Numbered from the stretch's first letter, positions 43,451 through 51,980 are shown. The stretch: 64,000 nucleotides of DNA from Pararhizobium sp. (GCA_030655075.1 JAURWE010000101.1:1-64000), one strand, 5' to 3'. Program-made: numbers and translations. Notes: generated by a model not told the origin, from the letters alone.

Positions 43451-43476
43451 AAAAAAGAGCGGGTCCTTGCGGGCCC
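43451..43476 (-). terminator. Terminator-like hairpin in the rimP leader
   Basis: On the minus strand GGGCCC-GCAA-GGACCC forms a 6-bp stem (43461-43476, with one G-T pair), followed by GCTC and then six T residues (43451-43456). It lies about 30 bases before the rimP start and downstream of the promoter at 43510-43537. It could therefore attenuate the rimP-nusA-infB operon rather than end an upstream gene, because the gene to its right is on the opposite strand. Confidence 0.65.
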
Positions 43477-43509
43477 ACCCTTCATCAACCGATCAAGAAT
43501 TTGAGCGTG

Positions 43510-43537
43510 ATATAGACCCAGTTTCCTCAAATTGCAA
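43510..43537 (-). promoter_or_regulatory. Promoter of the rimP-nusA-infB operon
   Basis: TTGCAA (43532-43537), a 16-base spacer and CTATAT (43510-43515) match the alphaproteobacterial sigma-70 pattern. Transcription would begin near 43503, giving a leader of about 80 bases that contains the hairpin at 43451-43476. Confidence 0.65.
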
Positions 43538-43606
43538 GCAATTAGGCCAGAGGGGCGAAGTTTCGGGGGATGAGCGGAAATTCCATTTTGAAAAACATTC
43601 ACCCAT

Positions 43607-43644
43607 ATGGTTGACTAATCTCAGAACCTACGATATTCAACCAT
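43607..43644. promoter_or_regulatory. Inverted repeat upstream of the ArsR-type gene
   Basis: ATGGTTGA (43607-43614) and TCAACCAT (43637-43644) are perfect 8-base arms 22 bases apart, ending 12 bases before the arsR-type start. A -35-like TTGACT lies inside the left arm. Autorepressor binding is plausible. Confidence 0.5.
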
Positions 43645-43656
43645 CAGGGAGAATAA

Positions 43657-43980
43657 ATGAACGAAGATGCTCTGTCACGAATTTTGAAAGCCGCCGGCGA
43701 CACCACGCGCCGGCACATCTTGACGCTGCTCGTTCAGGAGGGCGCGTTGAGAGTGACCGCGCTTGCCGCTCATTTCGACATGTCGCTCAACGCCGTCTCC
43801 AAGCACATCAAGGTGCTGGAGGAGGCAGGCCTTGTCACCCGCCGGACCATGGGACGCGAACATTTCATCGCGGCCGAACTTGAACCACTGACGCTGACCG
43901 AAGCCTGGTTCGGACAGTTGAAATCGATCTGGGAACTGCGCCTTGCGGCGCTTGAAAACATACTCGTAGAAAAGGAATGA
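43657..43980 (+). CDS. ArsR-family winged-helix regulator
   Basis: The 107-residue protein is a single winged-helix domain of the ArsR/SmtB fold (ALSRILKAAGDTTRRHIL, then HFDMSLNAVSKHIKVLEEAGL). It lacks the CxC metal sites of classical ArsR proteins. It belongs to the group paired with SRPBCC proteins, and the next gene, four bases on, is one. The pair probably forms a two-gene operon controlled by the ArsR protein at the inverted repeat 43607-43644. AGGGAGA precedes the ATG. Confidence 0.87.
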   Translation: MNEDALSRILKAAGDTTRRHILTLLVQEGALRVTALAAHFDMSLNAVSKHIKVLEEAGLVTRRTMGREHFIAAELEPLTLTEAWFGQLKSIWELRLAALENILVEKE

Positions 43981-43984
43981 AGAG

Positions 43985-44413
43985 ATGAACGAGCTCGAAC
44001 TGACTGTCAGCCGCACGATCGCGGCCCCGCGCGAAACCGTCTTCAAAGCATGGCTTTCTCCGGAAACGCTGGCGAAATTCATGGCAACACCGTCCGGCGG
44101 CAGCGCGCCCTCCAAGGTCACCAATGATGCCGTCAAGGGCGGACGGTTCTCGATCGTCATGGTGACACCGGACAAGGACATCCCGCATGGCGGCACCTAT
44201 CTGGCGATCGATCCCTACTCGCACCTGTCGTTTACCTGGGAATCGCCCTATTCGCTCAGCGACAGCGTCGTCACCATCGACCTTACCGAAGTGGACGCCG
44301 CCACGACGAAAATCACGCTGAAACACGTGAAGTTCAGAAGCGAAGAGGCGCGCGCCGGTCATGAACAGGGTTGGGCGGCGATCATCGGCAATCTCGCCGA
44401 TACGCTCGCTTAA
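43985..44413 (+). CDS. SRPBCC (AHSA1-like) domain protein
   Basis: The 142-residue protein has the START-like SRPBCC fold of the AHSA1/CalC group, beginning with LTVSRTIAAPRETVFKAWLSPE and ending with the helix EQGWAAIIGNLADTL. Such proteins bind hydrophobic ligands in a deep cavity; AHSA1 itself activates Hsp90, but short bacterial members are mostly uncharacterised. It is coupled to the ArsR-type gene (four-base gap), an arrangement repeated across many proteobacteria. Confidence 0.85.
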   Translation: MNELELTVSRTIAAPRETVFKAWLSPETLAKFMATPSGGSAPSKVTNDAVKGGRFSIVMVTPDKDIPHGGTYLAIDPYSHLSFTWESPYSLSDSVVTIDLTEVDAATTKITLKHVKFRSEEARAGHEQGWAAIIGNLADTLA

Positions 44414-44464
44414 GCTGCTATTCAGGGACCTATAGCCGGGCGGGCTTCAGAAGGCCTTGCCCGG

Positions 44465-45733
44465 CTAAAATTTACCGATCAGGCTTTCTTCCGGATAGCA
44501 GGTGGCCGGCAGTCCGTTTGCCTGCTGCCATTTGCCGATGGCGCGGCGGGTCTTGTAGCCCGGCAGGCCATCCGAACCGCCGACATCGTTGCCCTTGGCT
44601 TCCAGCCCGCGCTGCATGGCGGCGACATCCGAGCGCAGCATCTTGCCGACATTGCCAAAGGGTGCCTTGAAGGCGCCGCCGCCCGAGGCAATCCGGTCGG
44701 CGAGGTTGCCGATGAACAGGGCATAAAGGTCGGAGTTGTTGTACTCCTTGATGACGTAAAAATTCGGTGTGACGATGAATTCCGGCCCGTGCGTTCCGGC
44801 GGGCACCAGCATCATGCCCGGAAGACCTTTTTCCCCGGACGGAAAATCCTTGCCGGAGATGCGCTTGATGCCGGTCCCGGCCCAGGCCGAAATCGGCTTG
44901 GCAAGATCCGGGCCTTCCTGCGCGCAGGACACGCCTTCCGGGATACTCACCTCATAGCCCCAGTCGCGACCCCGCTGCCAGCCCTTCTTCGCCAGATAAT
45001 TGGCGATGGAGCCGAGCGTATCGGGCACCGAGGTCCAGATATCGCGGCGGCCGTCGCCGTCGAAATCGACGGCATATTTCAGGAAACTCGTCGGCAGGAA
45101 CTGCGGCTGGCCCATGGCGCCCGCCCAGGAGCCCTTCATCTCGGCCTCACGCACATCACCGCTGTCGAGAATGTGCAGGGCGGCGATCAGCTCGCGGCGG
45201 AACAGGTCCGGCCGTGTCGACATGAAGGCCTTGGTGGCCAGCACGTCCATGATCGGATGCGGGATTTTGGCCCGGCCAAACCCGGATTCCCGGCCCCAGA
45301 TGGCGATAACGACCGATCCGGAAACACCATAGGTCTTTTCGATCTTGCGCAGCGTCGCCGCATGGGTTTTCGCCAGCGTGCGGCCGGTGGCGGCCAGTCC
45401 CTGCAGGCGCTCATCGGAGAAATAGGAGGCCGGCGAGGAGAATTCCGCCTGGCTCTGCTTTTGGTTTTTTTTCGGCTTGGTGCCGGGCGGCACCAGATCC
45501 GGCAGGTCCCAGTTGAGCGTCACATCGGCGAAGGCAGCCTGGAAGGTCTTTTCCGAAATGCCGGACTTGGCGGCATCCGGCCAGAGATTGCCCTGCAGCC
45601 ACTGGCGGAACTGGGTTTCGACATCGGATTTGGAGGCGGCCGCCGCCGGAAGGCTGATGAAAACTGCAAGCGCAAAGACTGCTGCCGACAGAATCCGCCG
45701 CAGCGTACCCCCCTCTGTCGGCGACGCCGACAT
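44465..45733 (-). CDS. mltB: Lytic murein transglycosylase (MltB-like)
   Basis: The mature protein has an SLT_2 catalytic domain with the catalytic Glu in GRESGFG and an MGQPQFLPTSF segment, followed by a C-terminal peptidoglycan-binding domain (LPGYKTRRAIGKWQQANGLP). A signal peptide (RRILSAAVFALAVFISLPAAAA) is evident. The start is uncertain: ATG at 45733 lies inside a palindromic repeat and adds about ten non-conserved residues; CTG near 45703 would begin just before the signal peptide. From 45733 the product is 422 residues. It cleaves the MurNAc-GlcNAc bond to form anhydromuropeptides. Confidence 0.85.
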   Translation of the reverse strand: MSASPTEGGTLRRILSAAVFALAVFISLPAAAASKSDVETQFRQWLQGNLWPDAAKSGISEKTFQAAFADVTLNWDLPDLVPPGTKPKKNQKQSQAEFSSPASYFSDERLQGLAATGRTLAKTHAATLRKIEKTYGVSGSVVIAIWGRESGFGRAKIPHPIMDVLATKAFMSTRPDLFRRELIAALHILDSGDVREAEMKGSWAGAMGQPQFLPTSFLKYAVDFDGDGRRDIWTSVPDTLGSIANYLAKKGWQRGRDWGYEVSIPEGVSCAQEGPDLAKPISAWAGTGIKRISGKDFPSGEKGLPGMMLVPAGTHGPEFIVTPNFYVIKEYNNSDLYALFIGNLADRIASGGGAFKAPFGNVGKMLRSDVAAMQRGLEAKGNDVGGSDGLPGYKTRRAIGKWQQANGLPATCYPEESLIGKF

Positions 45734-45835
45734 CTCCCCCTTGAGGGGGGAGATTGCAACTGGCCTTGAACGCCCATGGGAAAAGAACGATCTCCCCCCT
45801 TGAGGGGGAGATGTCACGCAGTGACAGAGGGGGGT
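45707..45835. repeat. RIME-like double-palindrome element at the mltB start
   Basis: Two arms of about 46 bases (45707-45752 and roughly 45790-45835) are near-perfect inverted copies. Each begins or ends with a CCCCCCTCTGTC block and contains its own hairpins, for example TGTCGGCG-A-CGCCGACA and CTCCCCCTTGAGGGGGAG. The 129-base unit resembles the mosaic palindromic elements dispersed in rhizobial genomes. It overlaps the proposed start of mltB and lies 36 bases from recR. Confidence 0.75.
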
Positions 45836-45870
45836 GAAGGCTCTCCACATCGACAAAACCTCTATCCTGT

Positions 45871-46476
45871 TCAAATCGCTGTCCTCGCCCGCAAGGCGGC
45901 CGTCAGCGTACCCTCGTCGAGATAATCGAGTTCGCCGCCGACGGGCACGCCGTGGGCGAGACGAGTGATCTTGATATCGAGGCCCGCAAGGCGGTCGGTG
46001 ATGTAATGGGCGGTGGTCTGGCCCTCGACCGTGGCGTTGACGGCAATGATCAGTTCGCGCACGCCGCCATCGGCAACGCGCTGGACGAGGCCGCGAATGT
46101 TGAGATCGTCAGGCCCGACGCCGTCGAGCGGCGACAGGGTGCCGCCGAGCACGTGATAGGCGGCATTCATGGCGCCGGCCCGCTCCAAGGCCCAGAGATC
46201 CGAGACATCCTCGACGACGATGATGGTCGACTGGTCGCGCTGGACATCGGTGCAGACGGTGCAGGGGTCGATCGTATCGACATTGCCGCAGCGCGAGCAG
46301 ATTTTCACCTTGCGATGCGCCTCGCCCATCGCATCGGCGAGCGGCCCGAGCAGCTGTTCCTTCTTCTTTACCAGATGCAGCGCCGCCCGCCGTGCCGAAC
46401 GGGGCCCGAGGCCGGGCACCTTTGCCAGCAACTGGATGAGTTTTTCGATTTCGGGGCCGGTGACTCGCTTTGCCAT
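45871..46476 (-). CDS. recR: Recombination mediator RecR
   Basis: The 201-residue protein has the RecR order: an N-terminal helix-hairpin-helix (KVPGLGPRSARRAALHL), a four-Cys zinc finger (CSRCGN and CTVC), a Toprim domain (IIVVEDVSDLWALE) and a C-terminal Walker-B-like region. With RecO it loads RecA on gapped DNA. In many bacteria recR directly follows dnaX-ybaB; here about 3.3 kb with two genes intervene. Confidence 0.95.
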   Translation of the reverse strand: MAKRVTGPEIEKLIQLLAKVPGLGPRSARRAALHLVKKKEQLLGPLADAMGEAHRKVKICSRCGNVDTIDPCTVCTDVQRDQSTIIVVEDVSDLWALERAGAMNAAYHVLGGTLSPLDGVGPDDLNIRGLVQRVADGGVRELIIAVNATVEGQTTAHYITDRLAGLDIKITRLAHGVPVGGELDYLDEGTLTAALRARTAI

Positions 46477-46534
46477 TTGCCGTTTCTATCCCATATCCTT
46501 GGCAAACGGAATCTCCCGAAGGACAGTCGCACCG

Positions 46535-47146
46535 ATGAAAATTCTCGCCGTCTGCACCGGCATGGCCGAGCGCCTGCCCGGAAAGAGCTACAAGACCGGC
46601 ATTTTCAAGCATCCGGCCGCGAGCCCGGTCATGGTCGACCGCGAGGGCCTGCTCGGCGATGCGATCTGCAACCGCAAGCACCATGGCGGCCCCGATCAGG
46701 CCGTCTACGCGCTTGGATCTGTAGATCTCGACTGGTGGTCGAAGGAACTGGGCGAGGTGCTGGCGCCGGGAACCTTCGGCGAGAACCTCGTCATCGAAGG
46801 CGCCGACAGCCGGACGATTTCGGTGGGCGACCGGTTCGAGACCGAGCAGGTGCTGCTGGAGGTGACCTCGACGCGCATTCCCTGCGGTACGCTTGCCGTG
46901 CGCATGGGCGATCCCGCCTTTGCCAAACGCTTTGCCAAGGCGGGACGGCCGGGCTTTTATTTCCGGGTTTTGCGCGACGGGATGCTGACCGAGGGCGATG
47001 CGGTCACCTATTATCCCTATGAGGGCGCGCCGGTGACCATGCCGGAAATGCTGAAGACCTTCGGCAAGAACCTGCCGGACGAGGATCGCGCGCGTTATCT
47101 CGCTGCCCCCATCCACCAGAAGCTTCGGGCAGCTCTTACCGGCTGA
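46535..47146 (+). CDS. MOSC-domain protein (YiiM-like)
   Basis: The 203-residue protein is a stand-alone MOSC domain with a YiiM-like layout. Conserved features are HHGGPDQAVYAL, FGENLVIEG and STRIPCGTLA with the Cys that binds the molybdenum cofactor sulfur. The family handles molybdenum-cofactor sulfur chemistry; E. coli YiiM helps reduce N-hydroxylated bases. The frame ends 11 bases inside the end of the convergent GGDEF-EAL gene. Confidence 0.85.
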   Translation: MKILAVCTGMAERLPGKSYKTGIFKHPAASPVMVDREGLLGDAICNRKHHGGPDQAVYALGSVDLDWWSKELGEVLAPGTFGENLVIEGADSRTISVGDRFETEQVLLEVTSTRIPCGTLAVRMGDPAFAKRFAKAGRPGFYFRVLRDGMLTEGDAVTYYPYEGAPVTMPEMLKTFGKNLPDEDRARYLAAPIHQKLRAALTG

Positions 47147-49619
47147 ACGCGGCCTGCGGCACGGGATTGTGCGCCGGCAGCTCGTAGATGTGCATGGTGT
47201 TCGAAAGTTCGCTCAGCGTGTTGGGGCGACCGAAGAGAAAACCCTGAACCTCGTTGCAGCCTTCGATCCGCAAGACCTTCATCTGCTCGCGGGTTTCCAC
47301 GCCTTCGGCTAGGACCGGCACCTCGAGGCTGCGGCCGAGTGCAAGAACGGCGCGGACGATGGCCTTGGCCTGCTTGCTGGTTTCAAGCTCGCAGACGAAG
47401 CTGCGGTCGAGCTTGATCTTGTCGAAGGGGAAGGAACGCAGGGTTTCCAGGGATGAATAGCCGGTGCCGAAATCGTCGATGGCGATGGTGACGCCCAGAG
47501 CCTTGATCTGCCGCAGGATATGCAGCGCCCGGCCCTTGTCGGCGATGATGGCGGTTTCGGTGACTTCGAGCTCGAGCCGTGACGGCGCAAGGCCGGTTGC
47601 CTTGAGAACCGAGGCAACCTTGTCGACGAGATTGCTGTTGACCAGCTGCAGTGCCGAAAGGTTGACGGCGATCTTGTGCTGGAGCGCCCATTCGGCCGCC
47701 TCGCGGCAGGCGGTTTCCAGCACCCAGTCGCCGAGCGCAACGATGGCGCCGCACTCTTCGGCAATCGGAATGAACTCGGCCGGCGAGACCAGCCCCCTGA
47801 GCGGATGTTTCCAGCGCAGCAGCACCTCGTAGCCGGTGATCTCCTCGGTCAGAACCGACCGCTGGATCTGGTAATGGAGGAAGAACTGTTGTTTCTCCAT
47901 CGCCGTCCAGATGTCCTTGGCGGTCGCGCGCCGTGCCCGGGCTGCCTCGTCCATGGAGGCCTCATAGAAGCAGATCTTTTGCTCGATGCTGGCCTTGGCA
48001 CGATACATGGCGAGGTCGGCATTGTTGAGAAGCTTGTCGCAGCTGTCGCCATCCTGTGGGTAGACGGCCACGCCGATGCTGGCGCCGGGGCCGATCATCG
48101 TGCCCTCGATCTCGACCTTTTCCAGGAGTGCCGTTTCCAGCCGCAGCACGAAATCGTTGAGCTCGGAATCGCTGACATAGGTTTTCAGCGCAACGAATTC
48201 GTCGCCGCCAAACCGGGCAACGCTTTCGCGGTCGATGATCTTACCGATAATGCGGCTGCTGATCGTCTGCAGCACGGTGTCGCCGACGGCGTGGCCGTAG
48301 ATGTCGTTGATGTCCTTGAAATGATCGAGGTCGATGCCGATCACGGCGACGCGCTGGCGCAGCGGTTCGGCGGCGGCAATTGCCGCCTCGAGTGTGTCGA
48401 TGAACTGCAGCCGGTTCGGCAATCCGGTCAGCGCATCGTGCCGGGCCAGATAGGCGATCTTGGCTTCCGATTGTTTGCGCTCGGTCACGTCCTCGATTGT
48501 CGTCACCCAGGACCCGTCGCCGATAGGGCTGTGCAGCACCCGGGCAGCCCGGCCGGCACCCAGCTGGTGCAGCATCTCACCACCCTGCGGTTGGGCGATC
48601 AGGGCCTTGTGCTGATCATAACTCTCAGCCGCCTGCTGCAGGGCTGCTTCCGTGTCGCCGTTTTGAACCAGCGCGGTCAGTTCACAGAGTTGCCGCAGCG
48701 TCAGGCCTTCCAGCACCGTGTCGGCCGGTACGCCGATGATTTCCGTCAGGCGGCCATTGTGCAGGATCAGCTGCTCGCTGCTGTCGAACAGGCACAGCGC
48801 GTGACCCATATGGGTCAGGGCCATCTGCAGCTTGTGACGCACCTCGCCGATCTGCCGCTCGTCGCGCTGGCGGCGCACCTCTTCGCGCATGTCGCGGCGG
48901 CGTTCACGGTTGTCCAGCACAAGGCTGCCGAGTGCTGCAAACAGGATCAGCAGGCTGCCGATCGCCAGGCTGCCGGCCATCATTGCCGGGCTTAGATCAT
49001 AGCGGCCGCCGGTGGTGAAACAATTGTCGAGGTTGAGCGCGCTCATGGCGGTAAAATGCAGCGAGCAGATCGCCAAGACGAGAAGCACCGTTGCCCAGGC
49101 AGCGCCGCGCTTGGTGATGTCCATGCTGACAACGGCGGCGGCGGCGCCGAAAACCAGCGCCATGACCACAGAGGCTGCGACCAGCCAGGGGTTCCAAAGG
49201 ATCGCACCGCCCATGATCATCGAGGCGACGCCGACGAAGTGCATGGAGACGATGCCAAGCCCGAGGATGGCACCGGCCACGGCCATGTCCCGGCGGGTCT
49301 TGCCGATGGTCGCCACCCAAAGGCCCAGACCCGAAACGCCGATGGCGACGGCCAGCGACAGGACGGTCATCGCAATGCTGTAGGTGATATCGATGCTGGT
49401 CTGGAAGGCGAGCATCGCCACGAAGTGCGTCGACCAGACGCCGAAGCCGACGGCAATGGCGGCGACCATCAGCCAGACATAACGGATACGGCCGGCGGTC
49501 TTGCGGGCATGATGCAGCAGGTTGATGCAGGCGAAGGATGAGATGATGCAGACAAGCGCCGCAACAAGCACCAGGCTTGGACTGTGGCCGACAAACAGGA
49601 ACTCGACGAGCGTGCGCAT
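47136..49619 (-). CDS. MHYT-GGDEF-EAL membrane signalling protein
   Basis: The 827-residue protein has an N-terminal MHYT sensor of about seven membrane helices (residues 1-240, with repeated HF pairs), a PAS-like region, a GGDEF domain with an intact GGDEF motif (residues 471-475) and a C-terminal EAL domain. In the EAL domain the first motif is EVL, but the DDFGTGYSSL and KLDRSF catalytic segments are kept. It could both make and break cyclic-di-GMP. MHYT domains are thought to sense diatomic gases or redox via bound copper. The gene lies between ybaB and recR on the same strand. Confidence 0.88.
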   Translation of the reverse strand: MRTLVEFLFVGHSPSLVLVAALVCIISSFACINLLHHARKTAGRIRYVWLMVAAIAVGFGVWSTHFVAMLAFQTSIDITYSIAMTVLSLAVAIGVSGLGLWVATIGKTRRDMAVAGAILGLGIVSMHFVGVASMIMGGAILWNPWLVAASVVMALVFGAAAAVVSMDITKRGAAWATVLLVLAICSLHFTAMSALNLDNCFTTGGRYDLSPAMMAGSLAIGSLLILFAALGSLVLDNRERRRDMREEVRRQRDERQIGEVRHKLQMALTHMGHALCLFDSSEQLILHNGRLTEIIGVPADTVLEGLTLRQLCELTALVQNGDTEAALQQAAESYDQHKALIAQPQGGEMLHQLGAGRAARVLHSPIGDGSWVTTIEDVTERKQSEAKIAYLARHDALTGLPNRLQFIDTLEAAIAAAEPLRQRVAVIGIDLDHFKDINDIYGHAVGDTVLQTISSRIIGKIIDRESVARFGGDEFVALKTYVSDSELNDFVLRLETALLEKVEIEGTMIGPGASIGVAVYPQDGDSCDKLLNNADLAMYRAKASIEQKICFYEASMDEAARARRATAKDIWTAMEKQQFFLHYQIQRSVLTEEITGYEVLLRWKHPLRGLVSPAEFIPIAEECGAIVALGDWVLETACREAAEWALQHKIAVNLSALQLVNSNLVDKVASVLKATGLAPSRLELEVTETAIIADKGRALHILRQIKALGVTIAIDDFGTGYSSLETLRSFPFDKIKLDRSFVCELETSKQAKAIVRAVLALGRSLEVPVLAEGVETREQMKVLRIEGCNEVQGFLFGRPNTLSELSNTMHIYELPAHNPVPQAAFSR

Positions 49620-49689
49620 TGGAACCGGTGATCTTTGATTTCTGAAGACCAAGCGCTATTGGAAATCCTTAAACTTTCTCTAAAATTTT

Positions 49690-49724
49690 AGGGCTTTCGC
49701 TCCCGGCCGCCGCCGGACCGGGAG
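49690..49724 (-). terminator. Stem-loop terminator after ybaB
   Basis: CTCCCGG (49700-49706) pairs with CCGGGAG (49718-49724). In minus-strand RNA it is followed by GCGAAAGCCC and then a 12-base palindrome, CTAAAATTTTAG (49680-49691). It probably ends the dnaX-ybaB transcript; the first T-run is short. Confidence 0.5.
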
Positions 49725-49762
49725 GTATATCGGTCGCTACCATGAATGAAAGGTAAATGCCT

Positions 49763-50086
49763 TCAGAAGGGGAACTTCATGCCCGGCGGGATGGGCAGGC
49801 CGGCGGTCAGTTCGCGGGTCTTTTCGGCGGTGATGGTTTCGGCCTTGTCGCGGGCATCCTTGTGGGCGGCGACGACGAGGTCTTCGAGGATCTCCGCATC
49901 GTCTTCCCGAAACAGGCTCGGGTCGATCTTCAGGCTTTTCATGGTGCCTTTGCCGTCGAGAACGACGGTGACAAGGCCGCCCCCGGATTTGCCTTCGACT
50001 TCAAGTGCGGCGATGTCCGCCTGCATCTGCTCCATCTTGGCCTGCATTTCCTTGACCTTGCCCATCATGCCCATGATGTCGCGCAT
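49763..50086 (-). CDS. ybaB: YbaB/EbfC family DNA-binding protein
   Basis: The 107-residue protein has the YbaB features: a Met-rich start (MRDIMGMMGKVKEMQAKMEQ), a central LVTVVLDGKGTMKSLKIDP strand region and the short acidic/hydrophobic core that forms a tweezer-like dimer. It binds DNA and is associated with the nucleoid. It follows dnaX after 19 bases in the usual dnaX-ybaB pair. GAAGGAGACACC precedes the ATG. Confidence 0.93.
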   Translation of the reverse strand: MRDIMGMMGKVKEMQAKMEQMQADIAALEVEGKSGGGLVTVVLDGKGTMKSLKIDPSLFREDDAEILEDLVVAAHKDARDKAETITAEKTRELTAGLPIPPGMKFPF

Positions 50087-50105
50087 CGGTGTCTCCTTCA
50101 GATCG

Positions 50106-51980
50106 TTATTGTTCGATGTCGTCGCCGGGAAGGATATCGCCATCGGCGGATTCGACAACCGCCGGTGCAACGATTGTCTCGATGTCCGGTTCGGCGCCTC
50201 TGATCCTGACGTCGGTGATCTTAGAGCCTGGGAAACGGGCGAGGATGGCTGCGACATCCGGGTCGGCACGCGCATCGTTGACGCGGGCTTCCTGGGCGCT
50301 GTTCTCGGTTTCGATGAGGGTCGGCTGGCCCGGCTCGCGGCTGACGATGACCATCCAGCGGGCGCCGGTCCATTCTTCCAGCCGCTTCTGCAGATCGCCG
50401 ACCAGCGACCGCGGCGCATCTTCCGGCAGGTTGATTTCGAGACGGCCCGGTTCCAGCCGGACGAGCCGGGCAAAACTGCGAACCTGCGTCTTCAGTTTGA
50501 TGTCGCGGTTCTTGGCGCAGAGTTCGACGATGTCGCCGATGGTGCGGACCGGGACCAGTGGCGCTGCCGCTGCAACCGGCATCTCAAGCGGCTTTTCCTC
50601 GATGCGGCCCAGCGCCTGTGGTTGCGGCTCGGATTCCGGCACGGCGCGCAGCATGGTGGCGCCATTGCCGTTCGGCCGCGGTGCGGGGTTTTCGCTGCCC
50701 ATAGCAGAAACAGAGGATGAGGATTGCACAGGACCGCCGTTGCCGGAAGCATTTCCACCCTGCGGCGAGGCACGGGCGGGTGTGTCGCCGCTCGACAGTT
50801 CGAGCAGGCGGCGGGCGGCATCTTCGGGCGACGGCAGATGGGCCGCATGGGCAAGGCGGATCAGCACCATTTCGGCGGCACCGGCCGGCCGGCTCGACGT
50901 TTCGGTCTCGGGAATGCCCTTCAGCAGCATTTGCCAGAAACGCGACAGGGCGGTGACCGCGACGGAGCCGGCAAATTCGGCGCCCCGCAGGCGCTCGATC
51001 TCGCTCAGCGACTGGTCTTCGGCCGCACTTGGCACGAACTTCAGCCGGGTCACGAGATGGGTGAAATCGGCCAGATCGGTCAGCACCACAGACGGGCTGG
51101 CGCCCGCTTCATATTGAGCGGCAAATTCGGCCAGCGCTGCAGCGACGTCGCCCTTCACGATATGGCCGAACAGATCGACGATGCGGGCGCGGTCGGCCAG
51201 ACCCAGCATCGAGCGGATGGCCTCTACCTCAACGGCGCCGCCACCATGGGCGATCGCCTGATCGAGCAGCGACAGGCCATCGCGGGCCGAGCCTTCGGCG
51301 GCACGGGCGATCATCGCCAGCGCATCCTGATCGGCCGGAATGCCTTCCTTGCCGAGAATGACGGTGAACAGGCCGACCAGATCGGATGCGCTGATGCGGC
51401 GCAGGTCGAACCGCTGGCAGCGCGACAGAACCGTGATCGGCACTTTCCGGATTTCGGTGGTGGCGAAAATGAACTTCACATGCTCGGGCGGTTCCTCAAG
51501 CGTCTTCAAGAGGCCGTTGAAGGCCTGGGTCGAGAGCATGTGCACTTCGTCGATGATGTAGACTTTGTAGCGGGCCGAAACAGGGCGGTAGCGCACCTGC
51601 TCGATGATCTCTCTGATATCGTCGATGCCGGTGTGCGAGGCGGCGTCCATCTCGATAACGTCGACATGGCGGCCGTCCATGATCGCCTGGCAATGTTCGC
51701 CGGGAATACGCAGGTCGATGGTCGGCTTGTCGATCTCTGCGGTCTTGTAGTTGAGGGCGCGGGCGAGAATGCGGGCGGTGGTGGTCTTGCCGACGCCGCG
51801 AACGCCGGTCAGCATATAGGCCTGCGCGATGCGGCCGGTCTCGAACGCATTGGTCAGCGTGCGGACCATCGGCTCTTGGCCTACCATCAGGTCGGAGAAA
51901 TCCTTCGGCCGGTATTTTCGCGCAAGAACGCGATAGGCGGCGGGCTTCTCAGATGTCGGGATCAACGTGTTTTCGCTCAT
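50106..51980 (-). CDS. dnaX: DNA polymerase III subunits gamma/tau
   Basis: The 624-residue clamp-loader ATPase has Walker A (GVRGVGKTT, residues 59-67), the DEVH box (IIDEVHML) and an arginine-finger region, then a lid domain and a C-terminal region for polymerase contacts. The zinc module between Walker A and the DEVH box, normally four cysteines, has only one Cys left (EHCQAIM). No A-rich slippery heptamer was seen, so a separate gamma form by frameshift is not supported. The gene leads the dnaX-ybaB pair and is preceded by ffs. Confidence 0.95.
   Translation of the reverse strand: MSENTLIPTSEKPAAYRVLARKYRPKDFSDLMVGQEPMVRTLTNAFETGRIAQAYMLTGVRGVGKTTTARILARALNYKTAEIDKPTIDLRIPGEHCQAIMDGRHVDVIEMDAASHTGIDDIREIIEQVRYRPVSARYKVYIIDEVHMLSTQAFNGLLKTLEEPPEHVKFIFATTEIRKVPITVLSRCQRFDLRRISASDLVGLFTVILGKEGIPADQDALAMIARAAEGSARDGLSLLDQAIAHGGGAVEVEAIRSMLGLADRARIVDLFGHIVKGDVAAALAEFAAQYEAGASPSVVLTDLADFTHLVTRLKFVPSAAEDQSLSEIERLRGAEFAGSVAVTALSRFWQMLLKGIPETETSSRPAGAAEMVLIRLAHAAHLPSPEDAARRLLELSSGDTPARASPQGGNASGNGGPVQSSSSVSAMGSENPAPRPNGNGATMLRAVPESEPQPQALGRIEEKPLEMPVAAAAPLVPVRTIGDIVELCAKNRDIKLKTQVRSFARLVRLEPGRLEINLPEDAPRSLVGDLQKRLEEWTGARWMVIVSREPGQPTLIETENSAQEARVNDARADPDVAAILARFPGSKITDVRIRGAEPDIETIVAPAVVESADGDILPGDDIEQ

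Noticed and set aside
43611..43637. TTGACT with downstream ATAT as the arsR promoter
   Set aside because: The spacing between -35-like and -10-like boxes is only 14-15 bases, too short for a confident sigma-70 call; only the inverted repeat was kept.
43422..43656. Initiator tRNA gene upstream of rimP, as in enterics
   Set aside because: The gap shows no cloverleaf or T-loop consensus; it holds a promoter, a hairpin and the ArsR control region.
50106..51980. Programmed frameshift in dnaX producing a short gamma subunit
   Set aside because: No A AAA AAG-like heptamer followed by a stem was found in the reading frame.
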